Origin: Achromobacter spanius
Lineage (GTDB): Bacteria > Pseudomonadota > Gammaproteobacteria > Burkholderiales > Burkholderiaceae_B
Assembly (NCBI RefSeq): GCF_002812705.1
Contig: NZ_CP025030.1
Span: 5,146,001 to 5,210,000 of the forward strand
Length of the DNA: 64,000 nucleotides
Reading direction: 5' to 3'
In this document: one piece after another, positions 51,179-59,953 of the stretch
Numbering within the stretch: the first letter of the stretch is position 1
Layout of the letters: each line of letters starts with the position of its first letter
Position numbers and translations under genes: made by a program
Notes under the pieces: model-generated
Told to the model about the DNA's origin: nothing
Seen by the model: only the letters and a program-made list of their open reading frames with translations
Databases searched by the model: none

Positions 51179-53770
51179 ATGCTGGATAACTACCGCCAAC
51201 ACGTTGCCGAACGCGCGGCTCTGGGGATTCCCCCGCTGCCCCTGACGGCTAAACAAACCGCCGAACTGATCGAACTGCTGAAGAACCCGCCCGCTGGCGA
51301 GGAGCAGAATCTGGTCGAACTGCTGACCCACCGTGTGCCGGCCGGCGTGGACGATGCCGCCAAGGTGAAGGCGTCTTACCTGGCCGCCGTGGCGCTGGGC
51401 AAGGAAGCTTGTGCGCTGATCAGCCGTGCCAAGGCGACGGAACTGCTGGGCACGATGCTCGGCGGCTACAACATTGGCCCGCTGGTCGACCTGCTGGACG
51501 ATGCGGAAATCGGCACCATCGCCGCCGATGCGCTGAAAAAGACCCTGTTGATGTTCGACGCCTTCCATGACGTGAAGGAAAAGGCCGACAAGGGCAACGC
51601 CAACGCCAAGTCCGTGATGCAAAGCTGGGCGGATGCCGAATGGTTCACCAGCCGTCCGGAACTGCCGGAAAGCCTGACCATCACCGTCTTCAAGGTGCCT
51701 GGCGAAACCAACACCGACGATCTGTCGCCCGCGCCCGACGCCACCACCCGCCCCGACATCCCGATGCACGCCCTGGCGATGCTGAAGAACAAGCGCGACG
51801 GCGCGGCGTTCGAACCGGAAGAAGACGGCAAGCGCGGCCCGGTCAAGTTCATTGAATCGCTGAAGGAACAAGGCCACCTGGTTGCCTACGTGGGCGACGT
51901 GGTCGGTACGGGTTCGTCGCGCAAGTCGGCCACCAACTCGGTGCTGTGGTTCACGGGCGAAGACATTCCCTTCGTGCCGAACAAGCGCTTTGGTGGCGTG
52001 TGCCTGGGCAACAAGATTGCCCCGATCTTCTACAACACGATGGAAGACGCCGGCGCGCTGCCGATCGAGCTCGACGTTTCCAAGATGGAAATGGGCGACG
52101 TCGTCGAACTGCGCCCGTACGAAGGCAAGGCGCTGAAGAACGGCGAAGTCATCGCTGAATTCGAAGTGAAGTCCGACGTGCTGTTCGACGAAGTGCGCGC
52201 CGGTGGCCGCATTCCGCTGATCATCGGCCGTGGCCTGACCAGCAAGGCGCGCGAAGCACTGGGCCTGGCCCCGTCGACGCTGTTCCGCCTGCCCAAAGAC
52301 CCGGTCGATACCGGCAAGGGTTACACGCTGGCCCAGAAGATGGTTGGCCGTGCGTGCGGACTGCCGGACGGCAAGGGCATCCGCCCGGGTACCTACTGCG
52401 AACCGAAGATGACCTCGGTCGGCAGCCAGGACACCACCGGCCCGATGACCCGCGACGAACTGAAGGACCTGGCTTGCCTGGGCTTCTCGGCTGACCTCGT
52501 GATGCAGTCGTTCTGCCACACCGCCGCCTACCCCAAGCCCGTGGACGTCAAGACGCACCACACGCTGCCGGAATTCATCAGCACCCGTGGCGGCGTGTCG
52601 CTGCGTCCGGGTGATGGCGTGATCCACTCGTGGCTGAACCGCATGCTGTTGCCCGACACCGTCGGCACCGGCGGCGATTCGCATACGCGCTTCCCGATCG
52701 GCATTTCGTTCCCCGCCGGTTCGGGCCTGGTCGCCTTTGCCGCCGCCACCGGCGTGATGCCGCTGGACATGCCGGAATCGGTGCTGGTCCGCTTCAAGGG
52801 CAAGCTGCAACCCGGCGTCACCCTGCGCGACCTGGTCAACGCCATCCCGCTGTACGCCATCAAGCAAGGCCTGCTGACCGTTGCCAAGCAAGGCAAGAAG
52901 AACATCTTCTCGGGTCGCATCCTGGAAATCGAAGGCCTGCCGGACCTGAAGGTCGAGCAAGCTTTCGAACTGTCGGATGCGTCGGCTGAACGTTCGGCCG
53001 CCGGCTGCTCGGTGTTCCTGAACAAGGAACCGATCATCGAATACATCAACAGCAACATCGTGATGTTGAAGTGGATGATCGCCAACGGCTACGAAGACGA
53101 ACGCACGCTGGGCCGCCGCATCAAGGCCATGGAAGCCTGGCTGGCTGACCCCAAGCTGCTGGAGCCGGACGCCGACGCCGAATACGCCGCCGTCATCGAG
53201 ATCGACCTGGCCGACGTGCACGAGCCCATCGTGGCCTGCCCGAACGACCCGGACGACGTCAAGACGCTGTCGGAAGTTGCCGGCGCCAAGATCGACGAAG
53301 TGTTCATCGGCAGCTGCATGACCAACATCGGCCACTTCCGCGCGGCATCCAAGCTGCTGGAAGGCAAGCGCGACATCCCGGTCAAGCTGTGGGTGGCCCC
53401 GCCCACCAAGATGGACGCCACGCAGTTGACCGAGGAAGGCCACTACGGCGTCTTCGGCACCGCCGGCGCCCGCACGGAAATGCCGGGCTGCTCGCTGTGC
53501 ATGGGTAACCAGGCACAAGTGCGCGAAGGCGCGACCGTCATGTCGACCAGCACCCGCAACTTCCCGAACCGCCTGGGCAAGAACACGAACGTGTACCTGG
53601 GTTCGGCAGAACTTGCCGCCATCTGCTCGAAGCTGGGCCGCATCCCGACCAAGGACGAGTACATGACGGACATGGGCGTCATCAACAAGAGCAGCGACCA
53701 GATCTATCAGTACCTGAACTTCGACAAGATCGCCGACTACAAGGACGTGGCGGACGTGATCGAGGTGTAA
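51179..53770 (+). CDS. acnB: Bifunctional aconitate hydratase 2 / 2-methylisocitrate dehydratase
   Basis: 863 aa, correct for AcnB. The start ([16 protein letters not shown]) opens the HEAT-like domain 5; the swivel domain follows, then the aconitase core. [20 protein letters not shown] is the swivel substrate loop. The three [4Fe-4S] ligands are in [10 protein letters not shown] and [29 protein letters not shown] is the conserved substrate segment. It interconverts citrate and isocitrate in the TCA cycle, and 2-methylisocitrate in propionate breakdown. Codon use is more optimised than its neighbours, as for a highly expressed gene. Confidence 0.98.
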   Translation: MLDNYRQHVAERAALGIPPLPLTAKQTAELIELLKNPPAGEEQNLVELLTHRVPAGVDDAAKVKASYLAAVALGKEACALISRAKATELLGTMLGGYNIGPLVDLLDDAEIGTIAADALKKTLLMFDAFHDVKEKADKGNANAKSVMQSWADAEWFTSRPELPESLTITVFKVPGETNTDDLSPAPDATTRPDIPMHALAMLKNKRDGAAFEPEEDGKRGPVKFIESLKEQGHLVAYVGDVVGTGSSRKSATNSVLWFTGEDIPFVPNKRFGGVCLGNKIAPIFYNTMEDAGALPIELDVSKMEMGDVVELRPYEGKALKNGEVIAEFEVKSDVLFDEVRAGGRIPLIIGRGLTSKAREALGLAPSTLFRLPKDPVDTGKGYTLAQKMVGRACGLPDGKGIRPGTYCEPKMTSVGSQDTTGPMTRDELKDLACLGFSADLVMQSFCHTAAYPKPVDVKTHHTLPEFISTRGGVSLRPGDGVIHSWLNRMLLPDTVGTGGDSHTRFPIGISFPAGSGLVAFAAATGVMPLDMPESVLVRFKGKLQPGVTLRDLVNAIPLYAIKQGLLTVAKQGKKNIFSGRILEIEGLPDLKVEQAFELSDASAERSAAGCSVFLNKEPIIEYINSNIVMLKWMIANGYEDERTLGRRIKAMEAWLADPKLLEPDADAEYAAVIEIDLADVHEPIVACPNDPDDVKTLSEVAGAKIDEVFIGSCMTNIGHFRAASKLLEGKRDIPVKLWVAPPTKMDATQLTEEGHYGVFGTAGARTEMPGCSLCMGNQAQVREGATVMSTSTRNFPNRLGKNTNVYLGSAELAAICSKLGRIPTKDEYMTDMGVINKSSDQIYQYLNFDKIADYKDVADVIEV

Positions 53771-53816
53771 GCCTTGCACGCTAGCCAGGTGTCTTGACCT
53801 GCTTGCAGCAGGAACG

Positions 53817-53850
53817 ACGGCCCCGGAGCAATCCGGGGCCGTTTTCTTTT
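53817..53850 (+). terminator. Intrinsic terminator after acnB
   Basis: Perfect 10-bp stem ACGGCCCCGG / CCGGGGCCGT with a 6-nt loop and TTTTCTTTT directly after, 46 nt past the stop codon. Confidence 0.92.
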
Positions 53851-54004
53851 GGGGCGGGTTTTGGAAGGCGCTCTTAACGCCCAAGCAAGCGTCCGAACAG
53901 GAAACTTTTCCCCCGATACGTTTTCATACAATCGCGGTACTTTGTGACCCTTGCCCCGGCGCAGCGATCCGTTCGCGCCATGACCCGAAGGAGGAAGCCC
54001 GCCA

Positions 54005-54604
54005 ATGACCCGGCTTTTGCTGCCGCCGCTGCTACTGCTGGCGCTTGCCGGTTGCGCCACGGCGCCGCCATCCAACCCCGAGAACATTTGTGCGATCTTC
54101 CGTGAAAAGCCGGACTGGCACGACGCCGCCCTGAAGGTGCAAAAGAAATGGGGCGCGCCCGTGCCGGTGCCCATGGCGATGATGTATCAGGAGTCCTCCT
54201 ACAAACAGGACGCCGTGCCACCCCGCTACTACTTCCTGGGCTTCATCCCCTGGGGCCGCGTCAGTTCCGCGTACGGCTACGCGCAAGCCAAGGACGAAAC
54301 CTGGGCCGACTACAAGCGCGAAGCCGGAAGCTGGGGCGCCAGCCGCGACGACTTCGCCGACGCACTGGACTTCATGGGCTGGTACATGAGCAAAAGCCAG
54401 CGCATCAACGGCGTATCCAAATGGGACGCGTACGCCCAATACCTGAACTACCACGAAGGCTGGACGGGCTACCGCAACCGCAGCTACGACCGCAAGGCAT
54501 GGTTGAAAACGGTATCGCTGAAGGTCAAGGCGCGCGCGGAGAAGTTCACGTCGCAATACAAAAGCTGCGAAGCGGATCTGACGCGCGGGGGGTGGTTTTG
54601 GTGA
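54005..54604 (+). CDS. Lytic-transglycosylase-like lipoprotein
   Basis: 199 aa. Signal with lipobox (LLLPPLLLLALAGC), then CAIFREKPDWHDAALKVQKKWGAPVPVPMAMMYQESSYKQDA, in segments, where the Glu of MMYQESSY is the SLT-type catalytic residue. Further motifs are YGYAQAKDETWADYK (the G-AQ strand), DFADALDFMGWYMSKS and LNYHEGWTGYRN. Probably cleaves peptidoglycan glycan strands from the outer or inner membrane. A GGAGGAAG site lies upstream. Confidence 0.88.
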   Translation: MTRLLLPPLLLLALAGCATAPPSNPENICAIFREKPDWHDAALKVQKKWGAPVPVPMAMMYQESSYKQDAVPPRYYFLGFIPWGRVSSAYGYAQAKDETWADYKREAGSWGASRDDFADALDFMGWYMSKSQRINGVSKWDAYAQYLNYHEGWTGYRNRSYDRKAWLKTVSLKVKARAEKFTSQYKSCEADLTRGGWFW

Positions 54605-54637
54605 GGAAAACGCGCCCGCCTCCCTGGCATTGAATTC

Positions 54638-54655
54638 TATACAAAAATTTGTATA
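54638..54655. promoter_or_regulatory. Toxin-antitoxin operator
   Basis: Perfect 8-bp arms TATACAAA / TTTGTATA with a 2-nt spacer, ending 8 nt before the toxin ATG; the right arm also contains a -10-like TATAAT at 54652-54657. Fits autorepression by the HigA-type antitoxin. Confidence 0.75.
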
Positions 54656-54663
54656 ATCGCCGC

Positions 54664-55002
54664 ATGAGAGTCCTCAAACTCGTCACCTTTTTGGGTATGG
54701 CACTTGACGAACTGCGGGCCTTTCCACTGCATGCACGACGCGACGCGGGGCATCAGATAGATCAGGTACAGCGCGGCTTGGAGCCGGACGACTGGAAGCC
54801 CATGACAACGATCGGACCCGGCGTCCGCGAAATCAGGCTTCGGGAAGAGTCGGGTGCGTTTCGCGTGATATACGTCGCAAAGTTTGCTAAATCCATCTAC
54901 GTCTTGCACTGCTTTCAAAAGAAGGCGGCGAAGACAGGAAAAACCTACCTGGATCTGGCTGCCAAGCGATACCGCGAACTGTTGAAGGAGCTAGGCCAAT
55001 GA
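54664..55002 (+). CDS. HigB/RelE-type toxin (phage-derived Gp49-like)
   Basis: 112 aa from ATG 54664. RelE-fold motifs: LKLVTFLGMALDELRAFPLHARRDAGHQI, REIRLREESGAFRVIYVAKFAKSIYVLHCFQKKAAKT and LDLAAKRYRELLKEL. This is the Gp49 (HigB2) toxin family, a ribosome-dependent mRNA interferase. Arg and Lys residues in the central strand and the FQKKAAKT loop match active members. It overlaps the antitoxin by 4 nt (ATGA), toxin first, as usual for higBA. Confidence 0.9.
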   Translation: MRVLKLVTFLGMALDELRAFPLHARRDAGHQIDQVQRGLEPDDWKPMTTIGPGVREIRLREESGAFRVIYVAKFAKSIYVLHCFQKKAAKTGKTYLDLAAKRYRELLKELGQ

Positions 55003-55280
55003 GCAAGCAACAATTCACCAGCGTGTGGGATGCCATTGAAGACACTCCCGCCGAAGCTGAAAACATGAAACTGCGCTCCGAACTGATGGTGGCGCTGAAA
55101 AATCACATCGCTCGTTCTGAAATGAGCCAGCAACAAGCGGCGCAACTGCTGGGCGTCACGCAGCCGCGCGTGTCGGATCTCATGCGCGGGAAGATCAACC
55201 TGTTTGCGTTGGATGCGCTGGTCAATATGGCGACTGCTGCGGGCCTGCACGTGCAGATGACGATTCAGGAAGCAGCGTGA
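54999..55280 (+). CDS. HigA-type antitoxin (XRE HTH)
   Basis: 93 aa. XRE-type HTH at residues ~40-75: SQQQAAQLLGVTQPRVSDLMRGKINLFALDALVNMATAAG, in segments. The N-terminal region (WDAIEDTPAEAENMKLRSELMVAL) is the toxin-binding helix of HTH_37-type antitoxins. Start coupled to the toxin stop. Followed 22 nt later by a long bidirectional terminator. Confidence 0.9.
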   Translation: MSKQQFTSVWDAIEDTPAEAENMKLRSELMVALKNHIARSEMSQQQAAQLLGVTQPRVSDLMRGKINLFALDALVNMATAAGLHVQMTIQEAA

Positions 55281-55302
55281 TCCGCTGTTGATTTTCTTAT
55301 CC

Positions 55303-55343
55303 CCAAAAACAAATCCCGGCTTCGTGCCGGGATTTGTTTTTGG
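55303..55343. terminator. Bidirectional terminator
   Basis: Perfect 18-bp arms (CCAAAAACAAATCCCGGC and complement) around a 5-nt loop (TTCGT). It gives a T-run on both strands, serving the convergent antitoxin and TonB-receptor genes. Confidence 0.92.
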
Positions 55344-55370
55344 TATGCCGGCCGAAGCCGGCCGCCTCGA

Positions 55371-57593
55371 TCAGAAGTCCATGCTTGCCGAAAGCAAGAA
55401 CGTGCGCGGGCCACCGAGCACCAGGTAGCCGTTGCCGGGGTAGCCGCCCACCGAAGACCAGTAGTTGCGGTTGGCGATGTTTTCCACGCGGGCGCGCAGG
55501 GTGACCAGATGGCCGCCTACGTCTGTCATGTAGCGCACGCCGGCGTCAAAGCGGGTCCAGCCGGGGACTTTGAGCGTGTTGGCGTCGTTGGCATAGGACG
55601 AGCCGGTGTAGACCATGCGGCCGTCCACCGCCAGGCCTTGCACGCCGGGGATGTCCCATTCCACGCCCATGTTGGCCTGGAAGCGCGGCACGCCGATCAC
55701 GCGGTTACCGTCCAGCGAAGCCGTGCCGGTCGAGCGTTGCTCGGCATCCAGCCACGTCAAGCCGCCCAGCACACGCACGCTCTTGATGGGTTCACCGTAC
55801 ACGGTCAGTTCCACGCCTTGGTGGCGGTCTTTGCCCGACGTGGTCAGCTCGTTGTTGGCGTTGTACATCGCGCGCGGCTTGTCCGTGGAGAACAAGGCCA
55901 GGCCGGCGCCCAGGCCGTCGCCTTCGTACTTCACGCCAATTTCTTTTTGCTTGGACACGTACGGCTGCAAGCTTTGGCCGACGTTAGGCACCGGCCTGCC
56001 GTTGGCGTTCGCGGGCGCGGTCGGACCCGCGACCAATGCTTCGATGTAGTTGGCATACAGCGAAACGCTGGGCGCCACCTTGAAGACGATACCGGCAGCC
56101 GGCGAGTTATGGCTGGCGTCGTAGGCGCCGCTTTCATTGCCCGTGTTGTAGGCGTAATCACGCTGCGACAAGCGTTGATGGCGGATGCCCAGGGTCAGCA
56201 GCACCTTGTCGTCCAGGAACGACATGGTGTCGCCCAGGGCGTAGCTGCTCATCCGCGTGCGTCCTTGCAATGCGGGGTTGTCAATATCGTTGCCGCGCAA
56301 TGCCGTCGCGCTGAAGGCGGGCTTGTCGTAGGAGATCGGGTCATAGATATTCGTGGGGTAGGTATTCCCGAAATCCATGATGTAGGCGTTCTTCTTCTTC
56401 AAATCGAAGAAGGAAGCGGACGCGACGATCTCGTGGCCGACCGGGCCGGTACGCACTTTGGCGCGCAGGCCGAACTCGCCCGTGTTGACGCTGTCTTCAC
56501 GGGTGTTGTCGAAGCGGTAGAAATTACCCGCGCCGGTGCTGCCGTTCGTCAGCGTCACGTTGCCCAGCGAGTTGGCTTCGTCGCTGCGGCGGAAGCCATA
56601 CGCGGCCCAGCCGGTCAGCTTGTCGCTGAAGTCGTGTTCCGCGCGCACGGTGCCGAACACGTCACGTTCATTCGAATACGACCACGGCTGCGCGTAGTTG
56701 GAGCTTGCGTCCGGCGCGTCGGGTACTGTGGTCACGCCCGAGCCCATCGTCACATTCGGCCTCGCGCGCTTCAGCTTGTTTTCCTGCCAGCCGATATCCG
56801 CCGACAGGCGCGTATCCGCAGACCGCCAATCCAGGCCCAGCGACACCAGGCTGGTGCGCGAATGTTCATCATCGATGCCCGTGTCGCCGCTGCGTTGCGC
56901 GGCGTTCAGGCGGATGCCGGTGCTGTCGTCCGGGCCAAAGCGGCGGGCGATGTCGGTAGAGATCTGGAACTGGCCGCCGCTGGCAACGCCGGTGGTCACG
57001 CGGGTCAGCGGCTCGTTCGGCGCGCGCTTGGGCACCAGGTTGATCACGCCGCCGATGCCGCCGCCGCCGGGCGTGGCGCCCGTCAGGAAAGCCGTTGCGC
57101 CGCGCAGCACTTCCACGCGCTCGAACAGTTCGGTGGCGATGTACTGGCGCGGCAGCAGGCTGTACAGGCCGTTGTAGGCCACGTCGTCCGAACTGAGGAT
57201 GAAGCCGCGAATGAAGTAGGACTCTTGGAAATTACCGAAACCGCGCGCCACGCGCACGCCCGAATCGTTCTGCAAGACATCGCCCACGCTGCGGGCCTGC
57301 TTGTCCTGGATCAGCTCGTTCGTGTAGCTGGTGATGCTGAACGGCGCGCTCAGGTTGTCCAGCGTGCCCAGCACGCCCACCCGGCCGCCTGTCGCCACCT
57401 GCCCGCCCGCGAACGCCGGGGCCAGGCCGCCGGCCGATGCGTCGGCGCTGGCCTCTACCTTGATGGCTTGCATCGACACCACGGAGCCGCTGTCGGTGGC
57501 GGGCTGCGCTTGGACAGGGGTGGCGGTTTGCGCATGGACGACGCCCATGCATGGCAGCGTTGCGGCCACGCAAGCGAGAGTTCGAATTTTCAT
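55371..57593 (-). CDS. TonB-dependent siderophore receptor
   Basis: 740 aa. Signal peptide (LACVAATLPCMGVVHAQ), then a plug domain: AIKVEASADASAGG, DKQARSVGDVLQNDSGVRVARGFGNFQESYFIRGF, in segments, and GATAFLTGATPGGGGIGGVINLVPKRA, followed by a 22-strand barrel ending in Phe (FLLSASMDF). No N-terminal STN signalling domain, so no direct sigma/anti-sigma partner. FhuE/FpvA-like architecture. The ATG at 57593 begins the signal; a longer reading is unlikely. A Fur box upstream implies iron repression. Siderophore ligand unknown. Confidence 0.95.
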   Translation of the reverse strand: MKIRTLACVAATLPCMGVVHAQTATPVQAQPATDSGSVVSMQAIKVEASADASAGGLAPAFAGGQVATGGRVGVLGTLDNLSAPFSITSYTNELIQDKQARSVGDVLQNDSGVRVARGFGNFQESYFIRGFILSSDDVAYNGLYSLLPRQYIATELFERVEVLRGATAFLTGATPGGGGIGGVINLVPKRAPNEPLTRVTTGVASGGQFQISTDIARRFGPDDSTGIRLNAAQRSGDTGIDDEHSRTSLVSLGLDWRSADTRLSADIGWQENKLKRARPNVTMGSGVTTVPDAPDASSNYAQPWSYSNERDVFGTVRAEHDFSDKLTGWAAYGFRRSDEANSLGNVTLTNGSTGAGNFYRFDNTREDSVNTGEFGLRAKVRTGPVGHEIVASASFFDLKKKNAYIMDFGNTYPTNIYDPISYDKPAFSATALRGNDIDNPALQGRTRMSSYALGDTMSFLDDKVLLTLGIRHQRLSQRDYAYNTGNESGAYDASHNSPAAGIVFKVAPSVSLYANYIEALVAGPTAPANANGRPVPNVGQSLQPYVSKQKEIGVKYEGDGLGAGLALFSTDKPRAMYNANNELTTSGKDRHQGVELTVYGEPIKSVRVLGGLTWLDAEQRSTGTASLDGNRVIGVPRFQANMGVEWDIPGVQGLAVDGRMVYTGSSYANDANTLKVPGWTRFDAGVRYMTDVGGHLVTLRARVENIANRNYWSSVGGYPGNGYLVLGGPRTFLLSASMDF

Positions 57594-57773
57594 ATCGGGA
57601 TCAAGAGAGGAAGGTGGGGCGCGTCGCCGCGCAAAAAAACACACAATCCCGATTGGGTCACGCACGGAAAACGGCTTATCAGTGGGCACTACCGCGAAAG
57701 CCTGCCATCAGGCCCTGACCGAGCCCGTTCACCAAGGGGGTCTTGAGGTCTTGAGTCGCAAATGTTATCAAAC

Positions 57774-57788
57774 CGATAATCATTCTCA
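57774..57788. promoter_or_regulatory. Fur box upstream of TonB receptor
   Basis: On the minus strand TGAGAATGATTATCG matches the 7-1-7 Fur consensus TGATAATNATTATCA at all but two defined positions. It lies about 180 nt upstream of the receptor ATG, in an AT-rich promoter segment of the gap 57594-57856. Confidence 0.75.
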
Positions 57789-57856
57789 ATATTTCCCCAT
57801 TTTTTGCTTTTATTGACGTTGCCGTCACACAACAGACATCCCTGATAGCCGCAGGG

Positions 57857-58825
57857 TTAAGCCGCGAGCGGCTTGGCGCCGCGACGACTGGGCTTTACCG
57901 CCGACGGCGCGCTGACCGCACTGCACAGGCTGCCGACCAGCACGAAGTGCGCGGGCGCCCTGCCCGCCATCAAGACCAGCACGCCTTCCTCGTCATCGGC
58001 CGAGGCAGACGCGACCAGCGCCGAGCCCGCGTCCAGCACCGCGAAGTCCGGGTCGCCTGCCACTTGCCGGGGCAACGGCGGCGCCCCGATCCGACGATGC
58101 CTGGCACGCACGCCAAGCGCGCCGGACACCGCGTAGATCCAGGCGTTCCAGCCTGGCGCCAGCGGCACCAACTGGGTTGCACCGGGGCGCAGCCAGGCGT
58201 CCAGGATGGTCATGGGCGTGGGAGTGGCCAGGGGCGACTGCGAACCGGCATGGCTACCCGCCACCACCCGGACGCGGCCGGCATCGGTCTTTATCACCGG
58301 CATCTCCCAGCCACGCAGCAGCGTCGGCGTGGCGGGCAAAGGCTGGGGTTCAGCTTGGGGTTGTGATTCGGCTTGTGATTCGGCTTGGGATTCAAGCGAG
58401 CCAGGCAAGCCCATCACCATGCGCAAGCCGTTCAAGCGGACCTCGGCGTTCTGGGCAATTCCATCCGCTGCCCGCGTCCGGATGACGCCGGCATCCTCCC
58501 GCGTCCAGTGCAGATCCCCGGCCTGCATCTCATGGTCCTCGCAGTTACCGCCCAGGCTTTGCATACCGCCCCGGCAATCCTCCAGCAGCAGCGTTGCCAC
58601 GCCCAGGCCGGCGTACGCGTCCTGCAAGGACGGCAGCACGGTGGCCGACGCGGTCATGGCGAAATGGTCCACCCTGAACAATGGGGAGGAAACCGGCGAA
58701 GAAACCCGAGAAGCCCCCCGGGAAGCGCCGCAGGAAAAATCGGCGTGGCAAAACGAACGGATCGTGCAGGAATCGCCGGCCGGTTGCGGCTGGCTCGCGA
58801 CGACATTGCTGAGATGGATAGTCAA
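57857..58825 (-). CDS. Pirin-family protein, apparently without metal ligands
   Basis: 322 aa with TTG 58825 as start, since there is no upstream ATG before an in-frame stop and the N-terminal RSFCHADFS...SPLFRVDHFAM matches pirin-like proteins. Cupin strands MQAGDLHWTREDAGVIRTR, EVRLNGLRMVMGLPGSLES, RVRVVAGSHAGSQSP and WLRPGATQLVPLAPGWNAWIYAVSGAL fit the family. The expected HPHxGF metal-binding motif reads LQDAYAGLG, and the later H-E pair reads IRTR, so metal binding seems lost. A Glu/Gln/Ser tract (SQAESQAESQPQAEPQP) is encoded by 12-bp repeats. It diverges from a LysR gene. Confidence 0.8.
   Translation of the reverse strand: MTIHLSNVVASQPQPAGDSCTIRSFCHADFSCGASRGASRVSSPVSSPLFRVDHFAMTASATVLPSLQDAYAGLGVATLLLEDCRGGMQSLGGNCEDHEMQAGDLHWTREDAGVIRTRAADGIAQNAEVRLNGLRMVMGLPGSLESQAESQAESQPQAEPQPLPATPTLLRGWEMPVIKTDAGRVRVVAGSHAGSQSPLATPTPMTILDAWLRPGATQLVPLAPGWNAWIYAVSGALGVRARHRRIGAPPLPRQVAGDPDFAVLDAGSALVASASADDEEGVLVLMAGRAPAHFVLVGSLCSAVSAPSAVKPSRRGAKPLAA
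58349..58396. repeat. 12-bp in-frame tandem repeat inside the pirin gene
   Basis: Four units of consensus ttgtgattcggc (two identical, two variant) encode a repeating ESQA stretch between the two cupin halves. Confidence 0.85.
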
Positions 58826-58913
58826 AAACTGCTGCCTGATTCGGATAACGCTTGCGGGTGCCGAAGCTTATGCGTTCCACCTGGCGGACAGTAGAGGCCA
58901 ATTTCAGGAATAG

Positions 58914-58934
58914 TTGTCCTGCCACGCAGGACAA
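58914..58934. promoter_or_regulatory. LysR-type operator between pirin and LysR genes
   Basis: Perfect 9-bp arms TTGTCCTGC / GCAGGACAA with a 3-bp spacer, 40 nt before the LysR ATG and 89 nt before the pirin start. The symmetry and position fit the recognition site of the adjacent LysR protein. Confidence 0.75.
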
Positions 58935-58973
58935 TCCGCTCCCGTCCCACGATCTACGCGCCCCTCCCCGCCC

Positions 58974-59885
58974 ATGCCCTCGCACCCGTATCACCTTGAC
59001 GATCTGCTGCTGTTCAGCGAAGTCGTCGCCAAAGGCGGCTTCTCGGCTGCCGCGCGCGTGTTGAACATGCAGCGGTCCAAGCTCAGCCGGCGCGTGGCCG
59101 AACTGGAGGCGCGCCTGGGCGTGCGGCTGCTTCATCGCAACACCCGGCGGGTGTCGCTGACCCCGATGGGCGAGCAGATATACGTGCATGCCCAGGCCGT
59201 GGCCCGCGAAGCCCGCATCGCGTTCGACCTGGCGGCTTCCATGGGCGACACGCCCAGCGGCCTGTTGCGCATCACCGCGCCCTCGCCGCTGGCGGTCACG
59301 CTGCTGGGCGATATGGTGGCGCGCTTCTGCCTGGCGCACCCCGGTGTGCGCGTGCTGTTGGACACGCGCGACGAGATCATCGACCTGGTGGGCGAAGGCT
59401 ATGACCTGGCGTTTCGCGCCATGGGTACGCCGCTGACCGATTCGCGGCTGATCGGGCGCGAGCTGGCGCTGGTGCCCCTGACGCTGGTCGGCGCGCCGGC
59501 GCTGGCCCAGGCGGCGCGGCCCCGCCATCCGCGCGACCTGGCGGCGCTGCCGCTCCTGGCGCATGCCACGCAAGACAATCTGCACACCTGGCGCTTTACC
59601 GGCCCGGCCGGGGAAACGGCGTCGCTTGCGTTTCAACCGCGTTGCCTGAGCAGCAATATGGCAACGCTGCGTTCCATGGTGCGCACGGGGCTGGGCGCGG
59701 CGTTGATACCGCACTACCTGTGCGCCAACATGCTGGCCAAGGGCGAGCTGGTCGAGATACTGCCGGGCTGGCGGGTCGCGCCGTCGCGCATCTACGCCAT
59801 CATGCCCGCGCGCCGGGGCGAGCCCCTGGCCTTGCGCCGCTTCCTGGAAGTGGCGGCGGCCGAACTGCCCGCCCTGCTGGGGTGA
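58974..59885 (+). CDS. LysR-type regulator divergent from pirin gene
   Basis: 303 aa from ATG 58974. HTH: LLLFSEVVAKGGFSAAARVLNMQRSKLSRRVAELEARLGVRLLHRNTRRVSLT, in segments. The effector domain carries GLLRITAPSPLAVTLLGDMVARF and GLGAALIPHYLC. This is the CrgA/PP2551-like branch of LysR proteins, often divergent from a pirin gene they activate. The ATG 58914 inside the operator is therefore unlikely to be the start. Confidence 0.94.
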   Translation: MPSHPYHLDDLLLFSEVVAKGGFSAAARVLNMQRSKLSRRVAELEARLGVRLLHRNTRRVSLTPMGEQIYVHAQAVAREARIAFDLAASMGDTPSGLLRITAPSPLAVTLLGDMVARFCLAHPGVRVLLDTRDEIIDLVGEGYDLAFRAMGTPLTDSRLIGRELALVPLTLVGAPALAQAARPRHPRDLAALPLLAHATQDNLHTWRFTGPAGETASLAFQPRCLSSNMATLRSMVRTGLGAALIPHYLCANMLAKGELVEILPGWRVAPSRIYAIMPARRGEPLALRRFLEVAAAELPALLG

Positions 59886-59953
59886 CGCGGTCTGCTGATG
59901 TGACGCGACCTGCTGATGTGGCGAGGCCTGTTGGCGTGACGCGCCCTGCTCAG
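59882..59953. repeat. 18-bp tandem repeat, four units, across two convergent stop codons
   Basis: Four units of consensus gtgacgcgacctgctgat fill the gap between the LysR stop (TGA at 59883-59885, inside unit 1) and the Bug-protein stop (59950-59952, inside unit 4). Confidence 0.9.

Noticed and set aside
51125..53884. 919-codon open frame antisense to acnB
   Set aside because: Same antisense artefact: low-complexity His/Arg/Gln composition, no ribosome-binding site or domain, and acnB on the other strand is certain.
54638..55343. Remnant of a prophage around the Gp49-like toxin
   Set aside because: No integrase, structural or lysis genes are nearby; flanking genes are chromosomal. The phage-derived name only reflects the toxin family.
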